Shown in pieces: positions 50,684 through 59,460 of a DNA stretch of 64,000 bases; positions within the stretch are counted from its first letter, which is position 1; every line of letters begins with the position of its first letter. Origin of the DNA: JBEEJL01 sp043744215 (lineage in GTDB: Bacteria > Pseudomonadota > Gammaproteobacteria > Burkholderiales > JBEEJL01); assembly GCA_043744215.1 (NCBI GenBank), contig JAYTVC010000027.1, positions 17,087 to 81,086 of the forward strand, written 5' to 3'. The position numbers were made by a program, and so were the translations under genes. Under the pieces are notes generated by a model that had not been told where the DNA came from, searched no databases, and saw nothing but the letters and a program-made list of their open reading frames with translations.

Positions 50684-52480
50684 TTATGCGAATGCCGCCT
50701 CGTCAATTAGCACACTGGCTGCGCCATGGGTGACTTCCATTTTCAGTGCCTGCGCGCGAGGCAGAATGTGTTCAACATAAAACCGCGCAGTAGCAATCTT
50801 GGTTTTATAAAATCCTGCATCGCCCTCGCCCGCTTTTAATTTCTGCGCCGCAACCAATGCAGACGCGCCCATCTGCCACCCGCCGCACACCGTGCCGAAC
50901 TGCATCAGGTAAGGCACAGCAATGGCAGCTGGTTCCTGCGGATTGCGCGAAAAACTTTCCATCAGCGACAGTGTTGACGCGCCAAAACCTTCAATAGACT
51001 TTGCCAGCGACGCAGACATCGCTTTGCAATCCGCGTTATCGCTGGCGGCCATGGCCGCTGCCGTTTTTTGCATGTCTTCAATCAAGGCACGCATGGTGGC
51101 CCCGCCGTCACGGCCCAATTTGCGGCCAATCAAATCGTTGGCTTGGATGGCGGTGGTGCCTTCATAAATCGTGGTGATGCGCGCATCGCGATAGTGTTGC
51201 GCGGCACCCGTCTCTTCGATAAAGCCCATACCGCCGTGAATTTGCACGCCGGTCGAAGCGATTTCCTGTCCCGTCTCGGTACTCCACCCCTTCACAATGG
51301 GAATCAATAATTCTGCGCGCAGTTGCTCGCGTTTTTTAGTTTCACTATCGGAGTTGCGCTGACCGTTATCGAGACAGGCGGCCGTGTAATAGGCCACGGC
51401 GCGCATGGCTTCCACCTGCGACTTCATGCTCATCAACATGCGCTTTACGTCGGGGTGTTTGATGATGGCTACGCGGGGGCCGCCCTTCTTGCCCGTCTCG
51501 GTGCCCTGCACACGGTCTTTCGCGTAGGCCACTGCACCTTGATAGGCGCGCTCGCCGATGGCCACGCCTTCGAGGCCGACATTGAAGCGCGCAAGATTCA
51601 TCATGATGAACATGTATTCGAGGCCACGATTTTCTTCGCCGATCAAATAGCCGACCGCGCCGCCCTTGTCGCCATAAGCCAGCACAGCGGTCGGGCTGCC
51701 GTGGATGCCGAGCTTGTGCTCAATCGATACGCAGCGCACATCGTTGCGCTTGCCGAGAGAGCCATCATCATGGACCATGAATTTCGGCACAATGAAAAGT
51801 GAAATACCTTTCACGCCTTCGGGTGCAGTCGGCGTACGTGCGAGCACGAGGTGCACGATGTTTTCCGTGTAGTCGTGTTCGCCGTAGGTGATATAAATTT
51901 TCTGGCCGGTGATGAGGAAATGATCGCCATTGGGCACGGCTTTGGTGCGAATCGCTGCCAGATCAGAGCCCGCCTGGGGCTCGGTAAGATTCATCGTGCC
52001 AGTCCATTTGCCCGACACCATATTGTGCAAATAAGTGTGTTTTTGCTTGTCGCTGCCGACAAGATGAATCGCCTCGTACGCGCCTTGCGTCAGCATCGGG
52101 CACAGAGAGAAGGCCATGTTGGAAGCAGCGACCATTTCATCCACCGGCGTTGCCACCAGATTGGGCATGCCCTGCCCGCCGTATTGCGGATCCGTTTTCA
52201 GCGCGCCCCAGCCGTTGTCGACGAATTGCTGATAAGCAGCTTTGAAACCTTTGGGCGTTGTCACCGCGCCGTCTTTCCACACCGCGCCTTCCATGTCGCC
52301 GCTCCAGTTCAACGGAGCCAATACATCGCGGGCAAACTTCGCCGCTTCATCGAGAATCGCATCGACCACATCGCCAGATACTTCTTCACAGCCGGGCAAC
52401 TTTGCCACGCGCTGCAGGCCGATGAGTTCGTGCAACACGAATTGCATGTCTTTGATGGGGGCGTTGTATGAAGCGGCCAT
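50684..52480 (-). CDS. Long-form acyl-CoA dehydrogenase with extra C-terminal domain
   Basis: The 598-residue flavoenzyme has FAD motifs TGTMNLTEPQAGSDLAAI and KIYITYGEHD and the catalytic glutamate in TTIYEGTTAIQANDL, with about 200 residues more than ordinary acyl-CoA dehydrogenases. The C-terminal acyl-CoA dehydrogenase-C domain is typical of proteobacterial long/medium-chain enzymes used in beta-oxidation. It lies downstream of etfB-etfA on the same strand, with its electron acceptor encoded just upstream. GAGGT precedes the ATG. Substrate chain length is unknown. Confidence 0.92.
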   Translation of the reverse strand: MAASYNAPIKDMQFVLHELIGLQRVAKLPGCEEVSGDVVDAILDEAAKFARDVLAPLNWSGDMEGAVWKDGAVTTPKGFKAAYQQFVDNGWGALKTDPQYGGQGMPNLVATPVDEMVAASNMAFSLCPMLTQGAYEAIHLVGSDKQKHTYLHNMVSGKWTGTMNLTEPQAGSDLAAIRTKAVPNGDHFLITGQKIYITYGEHDYTENIVHLVLARTPTAPEGVKGISLFIVPKFMVHDDGSLGKRNDVRCVSIEHKLGIHGSPTAVLAYGDKGGAVGYLIGEENRGLEYMFIMMNLARFNVGLEGVAIGERAYQGAVAYAKDRVQGTETGKKGGPRVAIIKHPDVKRMLMSMKSQVEAMRAVAYYTAACLDNGQRNSDSETKKREQLRAELLIPIVKGWSTETGQEIASTGVQIHGGMGFIEETGAAQHYRDARITTIYEGTTAIQANDLIGRKLGRDGGATMRALIEDMQKTAAAMAASDNADCKAMSASLAKSIEGFGASTLSLMESFSRNPQEPAAIAVPYLMQFGTVCGGWQMGASALVAAQKLKAGEGDAGFYKTKIATARFYVEHILPRAQALKMEVTHGAASVLIDEAAFA

Positions 52481-52537
52481 AATGAATACCTCGTGGGAAA
52501 ATACTTGCGCACAGAGTTGGACGCAAAGTCAAAATGA

Positions 52538-52557
52538 ATTCCCGCTTTCGCGGGAAT
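52538..52557. repeat. Small palindrome between etfA and the acyl-CoA dehydrogenase gene
   Basis: ATTCCCGCTTTCGCGGGAAT is a perfect 8-bp hairpin with a 4-base loop and belongs to the dispersed family at 9972 and 27425. Confidence 0.7.
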
Positions 52558-52565
52558 GACAGAAT

Positions 52566-53498
52566 TTAGAGCGCGCCTGTCAACTCGGGCACCGCTTGGA
52601 ATAGATCGGCCACGAGGCCATAATCGGCCACCTGAAAAATCGGCGCTTCGGCATCCTTGTTGATGGCGACGATGACTTTGCTGTCTTTCATTCCGGCCAG
52701 GTGTTGTATCGCACCGGAAATTCCGACGGCGATGTACAACTCTGGTGCAACGATTTTCCCCGTCTGCCCGACTTGATAATCGTTGGGTACGAAGCCCGAA
52801 TCTACCGCCGCGCGGGATGCACCGACGGCGGCATGCAATTTGTCGGCGAGGGCTTCCAGCAATTTGAAATTCTCACCGTTCTGCATGCCGCGGCCGCCGG
52901 AAACAATGACTTTAGCGGCGGTCAATTCAGGGCGACTGGATTGCGTCAACTCTTGCCCGACAAGCGTGCTCAAACCACTGTCGCCCTGCGCAGAAATGTT
53001 TTCAACTGCCGCGTTACCGCCCTCTTTCGCCGCTGCATCAAAGCCGGTGCTGCGCACGGTGATAACTTTGATGGCGTCGGAAGATTGCACCGTCGCAAAT
53101 GCGTTGCCTGCATAAATCGGACGCACAAACGTGTCGGGCGATTCGACGGAAATGATGTCGGAAATTTGTGCTACATCCAGCAGTGCGGCCACGCGAGGCA
53201 TAAAGTTTTTGCCGAAGGCCGTCGCGGGTGTAACGATATGGGAATAATTTTTCGCCATAGACATTACCAGATTCGCCAGGTTTTCCGGCATACCGTGGTT
53301 GTAAGCGGCGGCATCGGCTAATAATACTTTTGCAACACCTGTCGCTTTTGCCGCCGCTTGCGCTGCACTCGCACAGTTCTGGCCGGCAACCAGTATGTGC
53401 ACTTCACCACCCATTTTTGTTGCAGCGGTGAGGGTGTTGAACGTGCTGGATTTGAGTACGTTGTTGTCGTGTTCTGCTATTACCAAGGTTGTCATCAT
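52566..53498 (-). CDS. etfA: Electron transfer flavoprotein alpha subunit
   Basis: EtfA with EtfB carries electrons from acyl-CoA dehydrogenases to ETF-quinone oxidoreductase. The 310-residue product has the C-terminal FAD-binding signature SGAIQHLAGMKDSKVIVAI (blocks) and NKDAEAPIFQVADYGLVAD, plus VSGGRGMQ and SRAAVDSGFVPNDYQVGQTGK. It follows etfB, with a short repeat-containing gap, and precedes the acyl-CoA dehydrogenase gene, making one ETF-dehydrogenase unit. A second ATG is the next codon; either start is possible. Confidence 0.96.
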   Translation of the reverse strand: MMTTLVIAEHDNNVLKSSTFNTLTAATKMGGEVHILVAGQNCASAAQAAAKATGVAKVLLADAAAYNHGMPENLANLVMSMAKNYSHIVTPATAFGKNFMPRVAALLDVAQISDIISVESPDTFVRPIYAGNAFATVQSSDAIKVITVRSTGFDAAAKEGGNAAVENISAQGDSGLSTLVGQELTQSSRPELTAAKVIVSGGRGMQNGENFKLLEALADKLHAAVGASRAAVDSGFVPNDYQVGQTGKIVAPELYIAVGISGAIQHLAGMKDSKVIVAINKDAEAPIFQVADYGLVADLFQAVPELTGAL

Positions 53499-53539
53499 AT
53501 TTTCCTGGAGTCTTGACGGAAACCCTTCTCCGCCTTAAT

Positions 53540-53559
53540 CCTCCCATTGAAGGGGAGGG
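53540..53559. repeat. Small hairpin between etfB and etfA
   Basis: CCTCCCATTGAAGGGGAGGG is related to the hairpins at 9897 and 30422. It does not have a T-run. Confidence 0.5.
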
Positions 53560-53597
53560 AATTTTCTTTCTCCATCTTTACGAGGGAGAAAGATTGC

Positions 53598-54347
53598 TCA
53601 AATAACTTTTGCTTCATTTTTCAATTTGTTCACCAGCGTCGCCACATCGGGCACCATCACGCCACCTTTGCGTTTGGGTGGCTCGCTGACTTTCAGCGTC
53701 TTGATGCGCGGCGTGACATCGATGCCGAGGTCTTCGGGCTTCAGAATATCAAGCGGCTTTTTCTTCGCTTTCATGATATTCGGCAACGTTGCGTAGCGCG
53801 GTGTATTCAGGCGTAAGTCGGTGGTGATCACCATTGGTAACGGCATCGACACCGTTTCCATGCCGCCGTCGATTTCGCGCATCACGGTGGCTTTGCCGTC
53901 AACGACGGTGACTTTTGAGGCGAAGGTTGCTTGCGGCCAATTCATCAGCGCCGCGAACATTTGTCCGGTTTGATTGGCATCGTCATCGATGGCTTGTTTG
54001 CCGAGGATGACGATCTGCGGTGATTCTTTTTGTGCGATGGCTTTAAGTAATTTGGCGACGGCAAGCGGCTGCAACTCCACATCGGTCTCTACCAAAATCG
54101 CGCGGTCAGCGCCCATCGCCAGCGCGGTGCGCAAGGTCTCTTGACACGCAATCACGCCCATCGAGACTGCGATAATTTCCGTCACTACGCCCGCTTCTTT
54201 TAATTTGATGGCTTCTTCGACGGCAATTTCGTCAAAGGGGTTCATGGACATTTTCACATTGGCGAGTTCAACGCCGCTTTGATCCGCTTTGACGCGCACC
54301 TTCACGTTGTAATCGACCACACGTTTGACCGCGACCAGAACTTTCAT
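53598..54347 (-). CDS. etfB: Electron transfer flavoprotein beta subunit
   Basis: The 249-residue product has the EtfB opening MKVLVAVKRVVDYNVKVRVK (first 20 residues), SMNPFDEIAVEEAI, and the signature VITTDLRLNTPRYATLPNIMKAKKKPL in blocks. It binds AMP structurally and docks acyl-CoA dehydrogenases through its recognition loop. It is the first gene of the etfB-etfA-dehydrogenase unit. Immediately upstream is an AT-rich junction element, and the start codon has no good Shine-Dalgarno (only an AGG just before TTTTTATG). Confidence 0.96.
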   Translation of the reverse strand: MKVLVAVKRVVDYNVKVRVKADQSGVELANVKMSMNPFDEIAVEEAIKLKEAGVVTEIIAVSMGVIACQETLRTALAMGADRAILVETDVELQPLAVAKLLKAIAQKESPQIVILGKQAIDDDANQTGQMFAALMNWPQATFASKVTVVDGKATVMREIDGGMETVSMPLPMVITTDLRLNTPRYATLPNIMKAKKKPLDILKPEDLGIDVTPRIKTLKVSEPPKRKGGVMVPDVATLVNKLKNEAKVI

Positions 54348-54354
54348 AAAAACC

Positions 54355-54375
54355 TCAATATAATCAAATAGTTAC
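54355..54375. repeat. AT-rich junction element before etfB
   Basis: TCAATATAATCAAATAGTTA plus C, read toward etfB as GTAACTATTTGATTATATTG, ends 7 bases before the ATG. Confidence 0.65.
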
Positions 54376-54417
54376 AACGAAGTACGGAATGGGTGATGAA
54401 AAGTATTTTACTGGATA

Positions 54418-54445
54418 TTCCAGCGGCTATGCATCGCCGCTGGAA
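54418..54445 (-). terminator. Stem-loop after livM of the second Liv system
   Basis: TTCCAGCGGC and GCCGCTGGAA form a perfect 10-bp stem with an 8-base loop downstream of the livM stop. There is no clear T-run, so it may be a weak terminator or RNA-stabilising hairpin. Confidence 0.5.
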
Positions 54446-54467
54446 ATTGTTTGAAACAACTAACCAA

Positions 54468-55391
54468 TCAAAAGGAGCGTTTAAACAGCGCCTGCAATTC
54501 GCCAACAATGCCACGCCGGAATGCGAGCACGCAGAAAACGAAAATCGCGCCGGTAATCACCGTCACCCACGAGCCTGCGCTGGCCAGATAATTTTGCAAC
54601 GATACGATGACAAACGCGCCAACCACCGGGCCCAGCACGGTGCCCATGCCGCCGAGCAAGGTCATCAATACCACTTCACCCGATTGGTGCCAATGCACGT
54701 CGGTGAGCGATGCGAGCTGGAACACCATGGTTTTGGTGGAGCCGGCCAAACCCGCCAACGCGGCGGACAGCACGAATACCAGCAACTTGTATTTGTCCAC
54801 ATCGTAACCGAGGGAAATGGCGCGTGGCTCATTTTCGCGAATCGATTTCAATACCTGACCAAAGGGTGAGTGAATGGTTCGGTACACCAGCCAGAACGCG
54901 AACACAAAAATGGCAAACACGAAGTAATACATGTTGAGATTGTTCGACAGATCAATCATGCCGAACAATTTGCCTCGCGGCACACCTTGCAGGCCGTCTT
55001 CCGCCCCGGTGAATTTGGCTTGCACGCAGAAAAAATAAATCATTTGCGAAAGCGCCAGCGTGGTCATGGCGAAATAAATGCCTTGGCGGCGAATGGCGAT
55101 AATGCCGACGACATAACCGAGCGCGGCCGCGGTCAGCGTGCCGGCAAGAATGCCCAGTTCAGGCGGCCAGCCCATTTCTTTGACCACATGTCCGGTGATG
55201 TAACCTGCTGAACCGAGGAACATGGCGTGGCCAAACGACAACAAGCCGGTGTAGCCCAGCATCAAATTAAATGCGCACGCAAAAATGGCGAAACACAGCG
55301 CCTTCATCACAAACACCGGATACAAACCGAGCAGCGGCGCGGCAAGGCCCAGCACAAACAACGCAGCGAATAGAATCGTCTGTTTTTTCAT
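54468..55391 (-). CDS. livM: Liv-type ABC transporter permease LivM, second system
   Basis: The 307-residue membrane protein has about nine transmembrane segments and LivM blocks (FACAFNLMLGYTGLLSFGHAMF in parts, RQGIYFAMTTLALSQM, SIRENEPRAISLGYDVDKYK, LLGGMGTVLGPVVGA). The start overlaps the livH stop by 4 bases. With LivH it forms the channel of a branched-chain-amino-acid-type importer. In this position, next to ETF and acyl-CoA catabolism, leucine, isoleucine and valine are likely substrates. Its order in the cluster differs from the benzoate-linked system. Confidence 0.92.
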   Translation of the reverse strand: MKKQTILFAALFVLGLAAPLLGLYPVFVMKALCFAIFACAFNLMLGYTGLLSFGHAMFLGSAGYITGHVVKEMGWPPELGILAGTLTAAALGYVVGIIAIRRQGIYFAMTTLALSQMIYFFCVQAKFTGAEDGLQGVPRGKLFGMIDLSNNLNMYYFVFAIFVFAFWLVYRTIHSPFGQVLKSIRENEPRAISLGYDVDKYKLLVFVLSAALAGLAGSTKTMVFQLASLTDVHWHQSGEVVLMTLLGGMGTVLGPVVGAFVIVSLQNYLASAGSWVTVITGAIFVFCVLAFRRGIVGELQALFKRSF

Positions 55392-56275
55392 TTTTCTTTT
55401 CCAAACAAACCGGCGGGCCGCAACATCAGCACGATGGCCATGATGACAAACACGACCGTACTCGACGCTTCCGGATAAAACACTTTGGTCAGCCCTTCAA
55501 CCAAACCGAGTCCGATGCCAGTGAGAATGGAGCCGAGTATCGACCCCATACCGCCGATCACCACCACGGCGAACACGACAATAATCAGATTGGAACCCAT
55601 GAGCGGGCTCACTTGCGTAATCGGTGCGGCAAGCACGCCGGCGAACGCAGCAAGCCCGACGCCGAAACCGTAAGTTAGCGTAATCATCAGGGGCACATTG
55701 ATGCCGAAAGCCTGCACCAGGCGCGGGTTCTCCGTGCCCGCACGCAAATACGCGCCAAGCTTGGTCCGCTCAATCACAAACCAGGTGGCGAAACATACGA
55801 CCAGCGAAGCGATCACCACCCACGCGCGATATTTGGGCAGGAACATAAAGCCGAGATTAAACGCGCCTTTCAATTGTTCCGGTGCCGTATAGGGCAAACC
55901 GGATACGCCGTATTCGTTTTGCAAAAACCCTTCGAACATCAAAGCGAGGCCGAAGGTCAGTAATAATCCATATAAGTGATCTAGTTTGTATAGCCATTGC
56001 AGCATGGTGCGCTCGATGATCATGCCAAGCGCGCCGATAATAATCGGCATCAGCAACAGCGCGACCCAGTAATTCATGCCGAGTTTTTCCAGCCCGAACC
56101 ACGCGCCTACCGCGCCCAACATGTAGAGTGCGCCGTGGGTAAAATTGATGATGTTGAGCAAGCCGAATATCACGGCAAGGCCGAGACTGAGCAAGGCGTA
56201 AAAACAGCCATTCACCAACCCGATGGTCAGTTGGCCCATCATGGCTTGGATAGAGATGCCGAAAATATCAGTCAT
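55388..56275 (-). CDS. livH: Liv-type ABC transporter permease LivH, second system
   Basis: The 295-residue permease has LivH blocks LVNGCFYALLSLGLAVIFGL, NFTHGALYMLGAVGA and VVVIGGMGSILGSILTG. It pairs with LivM, which overlaps its 3' end. It lies 32 bases after a small lipoprotein gene and downstream of the binding-protein gene, from which it is separated by a terminator. Confidence 0.92.
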   Translation of the reverse strand: MTDIFGISIQAMMGQLTIGLVNGCFYALLSLGLAVIFGLLNIINFTHGALYMLGAVGAWFGLEKLGMNYWVALLLMPIIIGALGMIIERTMLQWLYKLDHLYGLLLTFGLALMFEGFLQNEYGVSGLPYTAPEQLKGAFNLGFMFLPKYRAWVVIASLVVCFATWFVIERTKLGAYLRAGTENPRLVQAFGINVPLMITLTYGFGVGLAAFAGVLAAPITQVSPLMGSNLIIVVFAVVVIGGMGSILGSILTGIGLGLVEGLTKVFYPEASSTVVFVIMAIVLMLRPAGLFGKEK

Positions 56276-56307
56276 TATATTTTTTCACTTTTACTGCTGA
56301 ACAAATA

Positions 56308-56676
56308 CTAATTGAGTAACTTGCCTGTGCCAACAAGCTTGCCGCCCTCTAGCATCGTAAAATCCAACTTATTGTCGAAAGTTTGTATGGGGGTTTGGCA
56401 GGTGATACTACCGTCCTTTGTCTCTCCGGGACCCAAGGTTCCGCCAGAAATTTTAAGTGCGCAAGTGATCGAATCTTTACTGGCCGAAAATTGCATCTGT
56501 GGTCTATAACCCTCACTAATTGGAGAGCTTCGCCCCTTGTCGTTATCTGCAACCAGCAGACTAAGGGTCACTTTCTTTTCCTGATCTGCCGGAAAAGTTA
56601 AAATTTTTGGTTCCTGAGTTTTGGAGCATGCGGCAAGAACAAAAATCGCGCTCAAAAAAAGAATATTTCGAATCAT
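56308..56676 (-). CDS. Small lipoprotein of unknown function
   Basis: The 122-residue product has a lipoprotein signal (FLSAIFVLAAC, Cys16) and a beta-rich remainder with two cysteines (ITCALKISGGTLG, SITCQTPIQTF) that could form a disulfide. I recognise no family. The ATG at 56676 gives the cleanest signal; GAAAG precedes it. It is inserted between the binding-protein gene and livH of the second Liv system, after a terminator. A role in transport is unproven, and it may be an independent passenger gene. Confidence 0.7.
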   Translation of the reverse strand: MIRNILFLSAIFVLAACSKTQEPKILTFPADQEKKVTLSLLVADNDKGRSSPISEGYRPQMQFSASKDSITCALKISGGTLGPGETKDGSITCQTPIQTFDNKLDFTMLEGGKLVGTGKLLN

Positions 56677-56700
56677 ATTTCTTTCACTCCAACAGGAAAA

Positions 56701-56730
56701 CAAAAAACCCGCCCCTTTCGAGGCGGGTTG
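56701..56730 (-). terminator. Rho-independent terminator after the second binding-protein gene
   Basis: On the minus strand AACCCGCC, an 8-base loop and GGCGGGTT are followed by a T-run (TTTTTTG). It would separate the binding-protein gene from the lipoprotein and permease genes. Confidence 0.85.
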
Positions 56731-56736
56731 ATGCGC

Positions 56737-57963
56737 TTACTTCTTTACCAGCGGGCAGGAACTTTGTGCCAGCGGACGGAAGGCCTGGTCGCCTGGAATC
56801 GTCGCTTTCACTTTGTAGTAATCCCACGGACGCTTGGATTCGGCTGGAGTCTTCACTTGCACCAAATACATGTCGTGCACCATACGGCCGTCTTCGCGGA
56901 TTTTGCCGCCTTTGGCGAAGAAGTCGTTGACGGGCGTTTCACGCATTTTTTTCATCACCGCATCCGACTCGTCGGTGCCTGCGGCTTTGACGGCATTCAA
57001 GTAATGCATGGTGGATGAGTAGTCACCCGCCTGCACCATCGACGGCATTTTGCCCGTGCGCTTGAAGAAACGCTCGGACCATTTGCGCGTGTCGTCGTTC
57101 AGGTCCCAGTAGAAACCGGTGGTGGCATACAAGCCTTGCGTGGCATTCAAACCCAGTGCGTGAATATCGGTAATGAACACCAGCAAGCCGGCCAATTGCT
57201 GCTTGCCTGACTTCATCAAACCGAATTCGTCGGCGGCTTTGATAGAGTTGATGGTGTCACCGCCCGCGTTGGCGAGGCCGATGATTTTTGCGCCGGACGA
57301 TTGCGCCTGCAACAGGAAGGACGAGAAGTCTGACGTGTTAAGCGGATGCTTCACGCCACCGACAACTTTACCGCCCGATGCTTTTACCACTTCCGTCACG
57401 TCTTTTTCCAGCGACGCACCGAAAGCATAATCGGCTGTGATAAAGAACCAGCTATCGCCGCCGTCTTTCACGACCGCTTTGCCAGTACCGTTTGCCAGGG
57501 CCACGGTGTCGTAGGTGTAATGAATTGAATACGGTGTGCAATCTTCATTGGAAATGCGCGACGATGCCGCACCGTTCACAATGGCGATTTTTTTCTTCTC
57601 GGCAGCCACTTTTACAGCGGCCAAAGCGGTGGATGAGGTCACGTTGTCGGTGGTCATATCGACTTTCATCGTATCGAACCATTCGCGGGTTTTGCTCGAG
57701 GCGATATCGGCTTTGTTCTGGTGGTCGGCAGAAATCACTTCAATCGGCATGCCCAACACTTTGCCGCCGAAATCTTCCACGGCCATTTTCACCGCTTCCA
57801 CGGCACCTTTGCCCGATACGTCGGCATAGAGGCTGGACATATCGGTCAAGACGCCGATTTTGACTACGCCGTCGGAAATTTTGTCACCCTGCTGGGCGAA
57901 CACCGCGCCGCTGGTTGCGGCAAGCGTTGCGCCTACCAATAAGTTGATCAAAGTACGTTTCAT
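56737..57963 (-). CDS. Liv-type periplasmic substrate-binding protein, second system
   Basis: The 408-residue product has a signal peptide (LINLLVGATLAATSGAVFAQ) and the type I binding-protein fold (VVKIGVLTDMSSLYADVSGKG, SADHQNKADIAS, GDSWFFITADYAFGASLEKD in blocks). It resembles proteins annotated as branched-chain amino acid-binding. GGAGGAG precedes the ATG. Its gene follows livF by 38 bases and ends at a strong terminator. The ligand is probably a branched-chain amino acid or an aromatic or carboxylic acid; sequence alone does not decide. Confidence 0.9.
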   Translation of the reverse strand: MKRTLINLLVGATLAATSGAVFAQQGDKISDGVVKIGVLTDMSSLYADVSGKGAVEAVKMAVEDFGGKVLGMPIEVISADHQNKADIASSKTREWFDTMKVDMTTDNVTSSTALAAVKVAAEKKKIAIVNGAASSRISNEDCTPYSIHYTYDTVALANGTGKAVVKDGGDSWFFITADYAFGASLEKDVTEVVKASGGKVVGGVKHPLNTSDFSSFLLQAQSSGAKIIGLANAGGDTINSIKAADEFGLMKSGKQQLAGLLVFITDIHALGLNATQGLYATTGFYWDLNDDTRKWSERFFKRTGKMPSMVQAGDYSSTMHYLNAVKAAGTDESDAVMKKMRETPVNDFFAKGGKIREDGRMVHDMYLVQVKTPAESKRPWDYYKVKATIPGDQAFRPLAQSSCPLVKK

Positions 57964-58001
57964 TTTTACTCCTCCAAGTTTAAAAAGCCGGCTTGCGCCG
58001 T

Positions 58002-58712
58002 CTATACCCCCAAATACTCGTGCAAGGTATCCATCTTCGCTGCGAGTTCGTCTTTGCGGATCATTTCGGCGATCCGCCCGTGTTCCATTACATAGTGCCG
58101 GTCAGCTAATGGTGCCGCAAAACGGAAATTCTGCTCCACTAAAATAATGGTGTATCCCTTCTGTTTGAGCATCTGGATAACGCGGCCTAGCGACTGTACG
58201 ATGACCGGCGCAAGACCCTCGGTGATCTCATCCAATAATAAGAGCTGCGCGCCCGTGCGTAAAATGCGCGCCATGGCCAGCATTTGCTGTTCGCCGCCCG
58301 AGAGACGCATGCCGGGGCTGTTGCGGCGCTCTTTCAGGTTGGGGAACATGTCATATATTTCTTCTACCGACATGCCGCCGCTGGCGACGGCGGGCGGCAG
58401 CAACAAATTTTCTTCGCAGCTCAGGCTGGCGAAAATGCCCCGTTCTTCCGGGCAATAGCCGACGCCGAGGTGGGCAATTTTGTGCGTCGCCAGTTTGGCC
58501 GTCTCGTTACCGTTGACCATGATCGAGCCGGTGCGACGGCCGACCAAACCCAAAATGGATTTCAATGTGGTGGTGCGCCCGGCCCCGTTGCGGCCCAGCA
58601 AGGTCACGACTTCACCCTTGTTCACGGTGAAATCTACGCCATGCAAAATATGCGATTCGCCGTAAAAGGCATGTAAATCGCTGACGCGTAAAATTTCCGA
58701 AGCGTTACTCAT
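58002..58712 (-). CDS. livF: Liv-type ABC transporter ATPase LivF, second system
   Basis: The 236-residue ATPase has Walker A GRNGAGRTT, where the catalytic-loop lysine of GxxGxGK[ST] is replaced by arginine. The signature is LSGGEQQM, Walker B LLLDEITEGLAP and H-loop-like LVEQNF. The substituted Walker lysine is unusual and could lower ATPase activity, or the paired LivG may carry it. It overlaps livG by 8 bases. Confidence 0.9.
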   Translation of the reverse strand: MSNASEILRVSDLHAFYGESHILHGVDFTVNKGEVVTLLGRNGAGRTTTLKSILGLVGRRTGSIMVNGNETAKLATHKIAHLGVGYCPEERGIFASLSCEENLLLPPAVASGGMSVEEIYDMFPNLKERRNSPGMRLSGGEQQMLAMARILRTGAQLLLLDEITEGLAPVIVQSLGRVIQMLKQKGYTIILVEQNFRFAAPLADRHYVMEHGRIAEMIRKDELAAKMDTLHEYLGV

Positions 58713-59460
58713 GCGCCGTTCCTACATAGGCTTCGAGCACCTGCGGGTTTTTCGACACTTCTTCGTAGGGCCCTTCGGCCAGCACGGAACCGCGTTGCAA
58801 AACAGTAATGGTGTCGGACAAATTCGCCACGACGGAAAGATTGTGTTCCACCATTAAAATAGTTCGGTTGGCCGATACGCGTTTGATCAGTTCCGTCACA
58901 CGGCCGATGTCCTCGTGGCCCATGCCTTGCGTCGGCTCGTCGAGCAGCATCATTTCGGGATCAAGGGCGAGTGTCGTGGCAATTTCCAGCGCGCGCTTGC
59001 GGCCGTAGGGCAACTCGACAGTTTGTGTATCGGCAAAAGAACCCAGATCGACCGACTCCAGCAATTCCATCGCGCGGCCATTGAGTTGATCCAGACTTTT
59101 TTCCGATTTCCAAAAATGAAACGAGGTGCCGAGTTTACGCTGCAAGGCCACGCGCACGTTTTCCATTACCGTCAAATGCGGGAACACGGCAGAAATCTGG
59201 AATGAGCGGATCAAACCCAACCGCGCGATTTGCGCCGGCTTGCCTTTGGTAATGTCCGCGCCGTTATAAAGAATTTTGCCGCTGGTAGGTGAAAGAAATT
59301 TGGTCAGCAAATTAAAACACGTGGTCTTACCTGCACCATTCGGGCCAATCAGCGCGTGGATGGTGCCGCGCATGATTTTGAGGTTGACGTTATCAACGGC
59401 AACAAACCCTTTGAACTCTTTGCACAGGTTTTGAGTTTCAAGTATGACGTCAGTGGACAT
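58705..59460 (-). CDS. livG: Liv-type ABC transporter ATPase LivG, second system
   Basis: The 251-residue ATPase has Walker A GPNGAGKTT, a signature region VELPYGRKRALEIAT of the LivG type, Walker B MMLLDEPTQGMG and H-loop MVEHNLSV. It is the first gene of the second Liv unit. Together with LivF it energises LivHM. The upstream gap is AT-rich and includes an AT-rich junction element facing the other way. Confidence 0.92.
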   Translation of the reverse strand: MSTDVILETQNLCKEFKGFVAVDNVNLKIMRGTIHALIGPNGAGKTTCFNLLTKFLSPTSGKILYNGADITKGKPAQIARLGLIRSFQISAVFPHLTVMENVRVALQRKLGTSFHFWKSEKSLDQLNGRAMELLESVDLGSFADTQTVELPYGRKRALEIATTLALDPEMMLLDEPTQGMGHEDIGRVTELIKRVSANRTILMVEHNLSVVANLSDTITVLQRGSVLAEGPYEEVSKNPQVLEAYVGTAHE

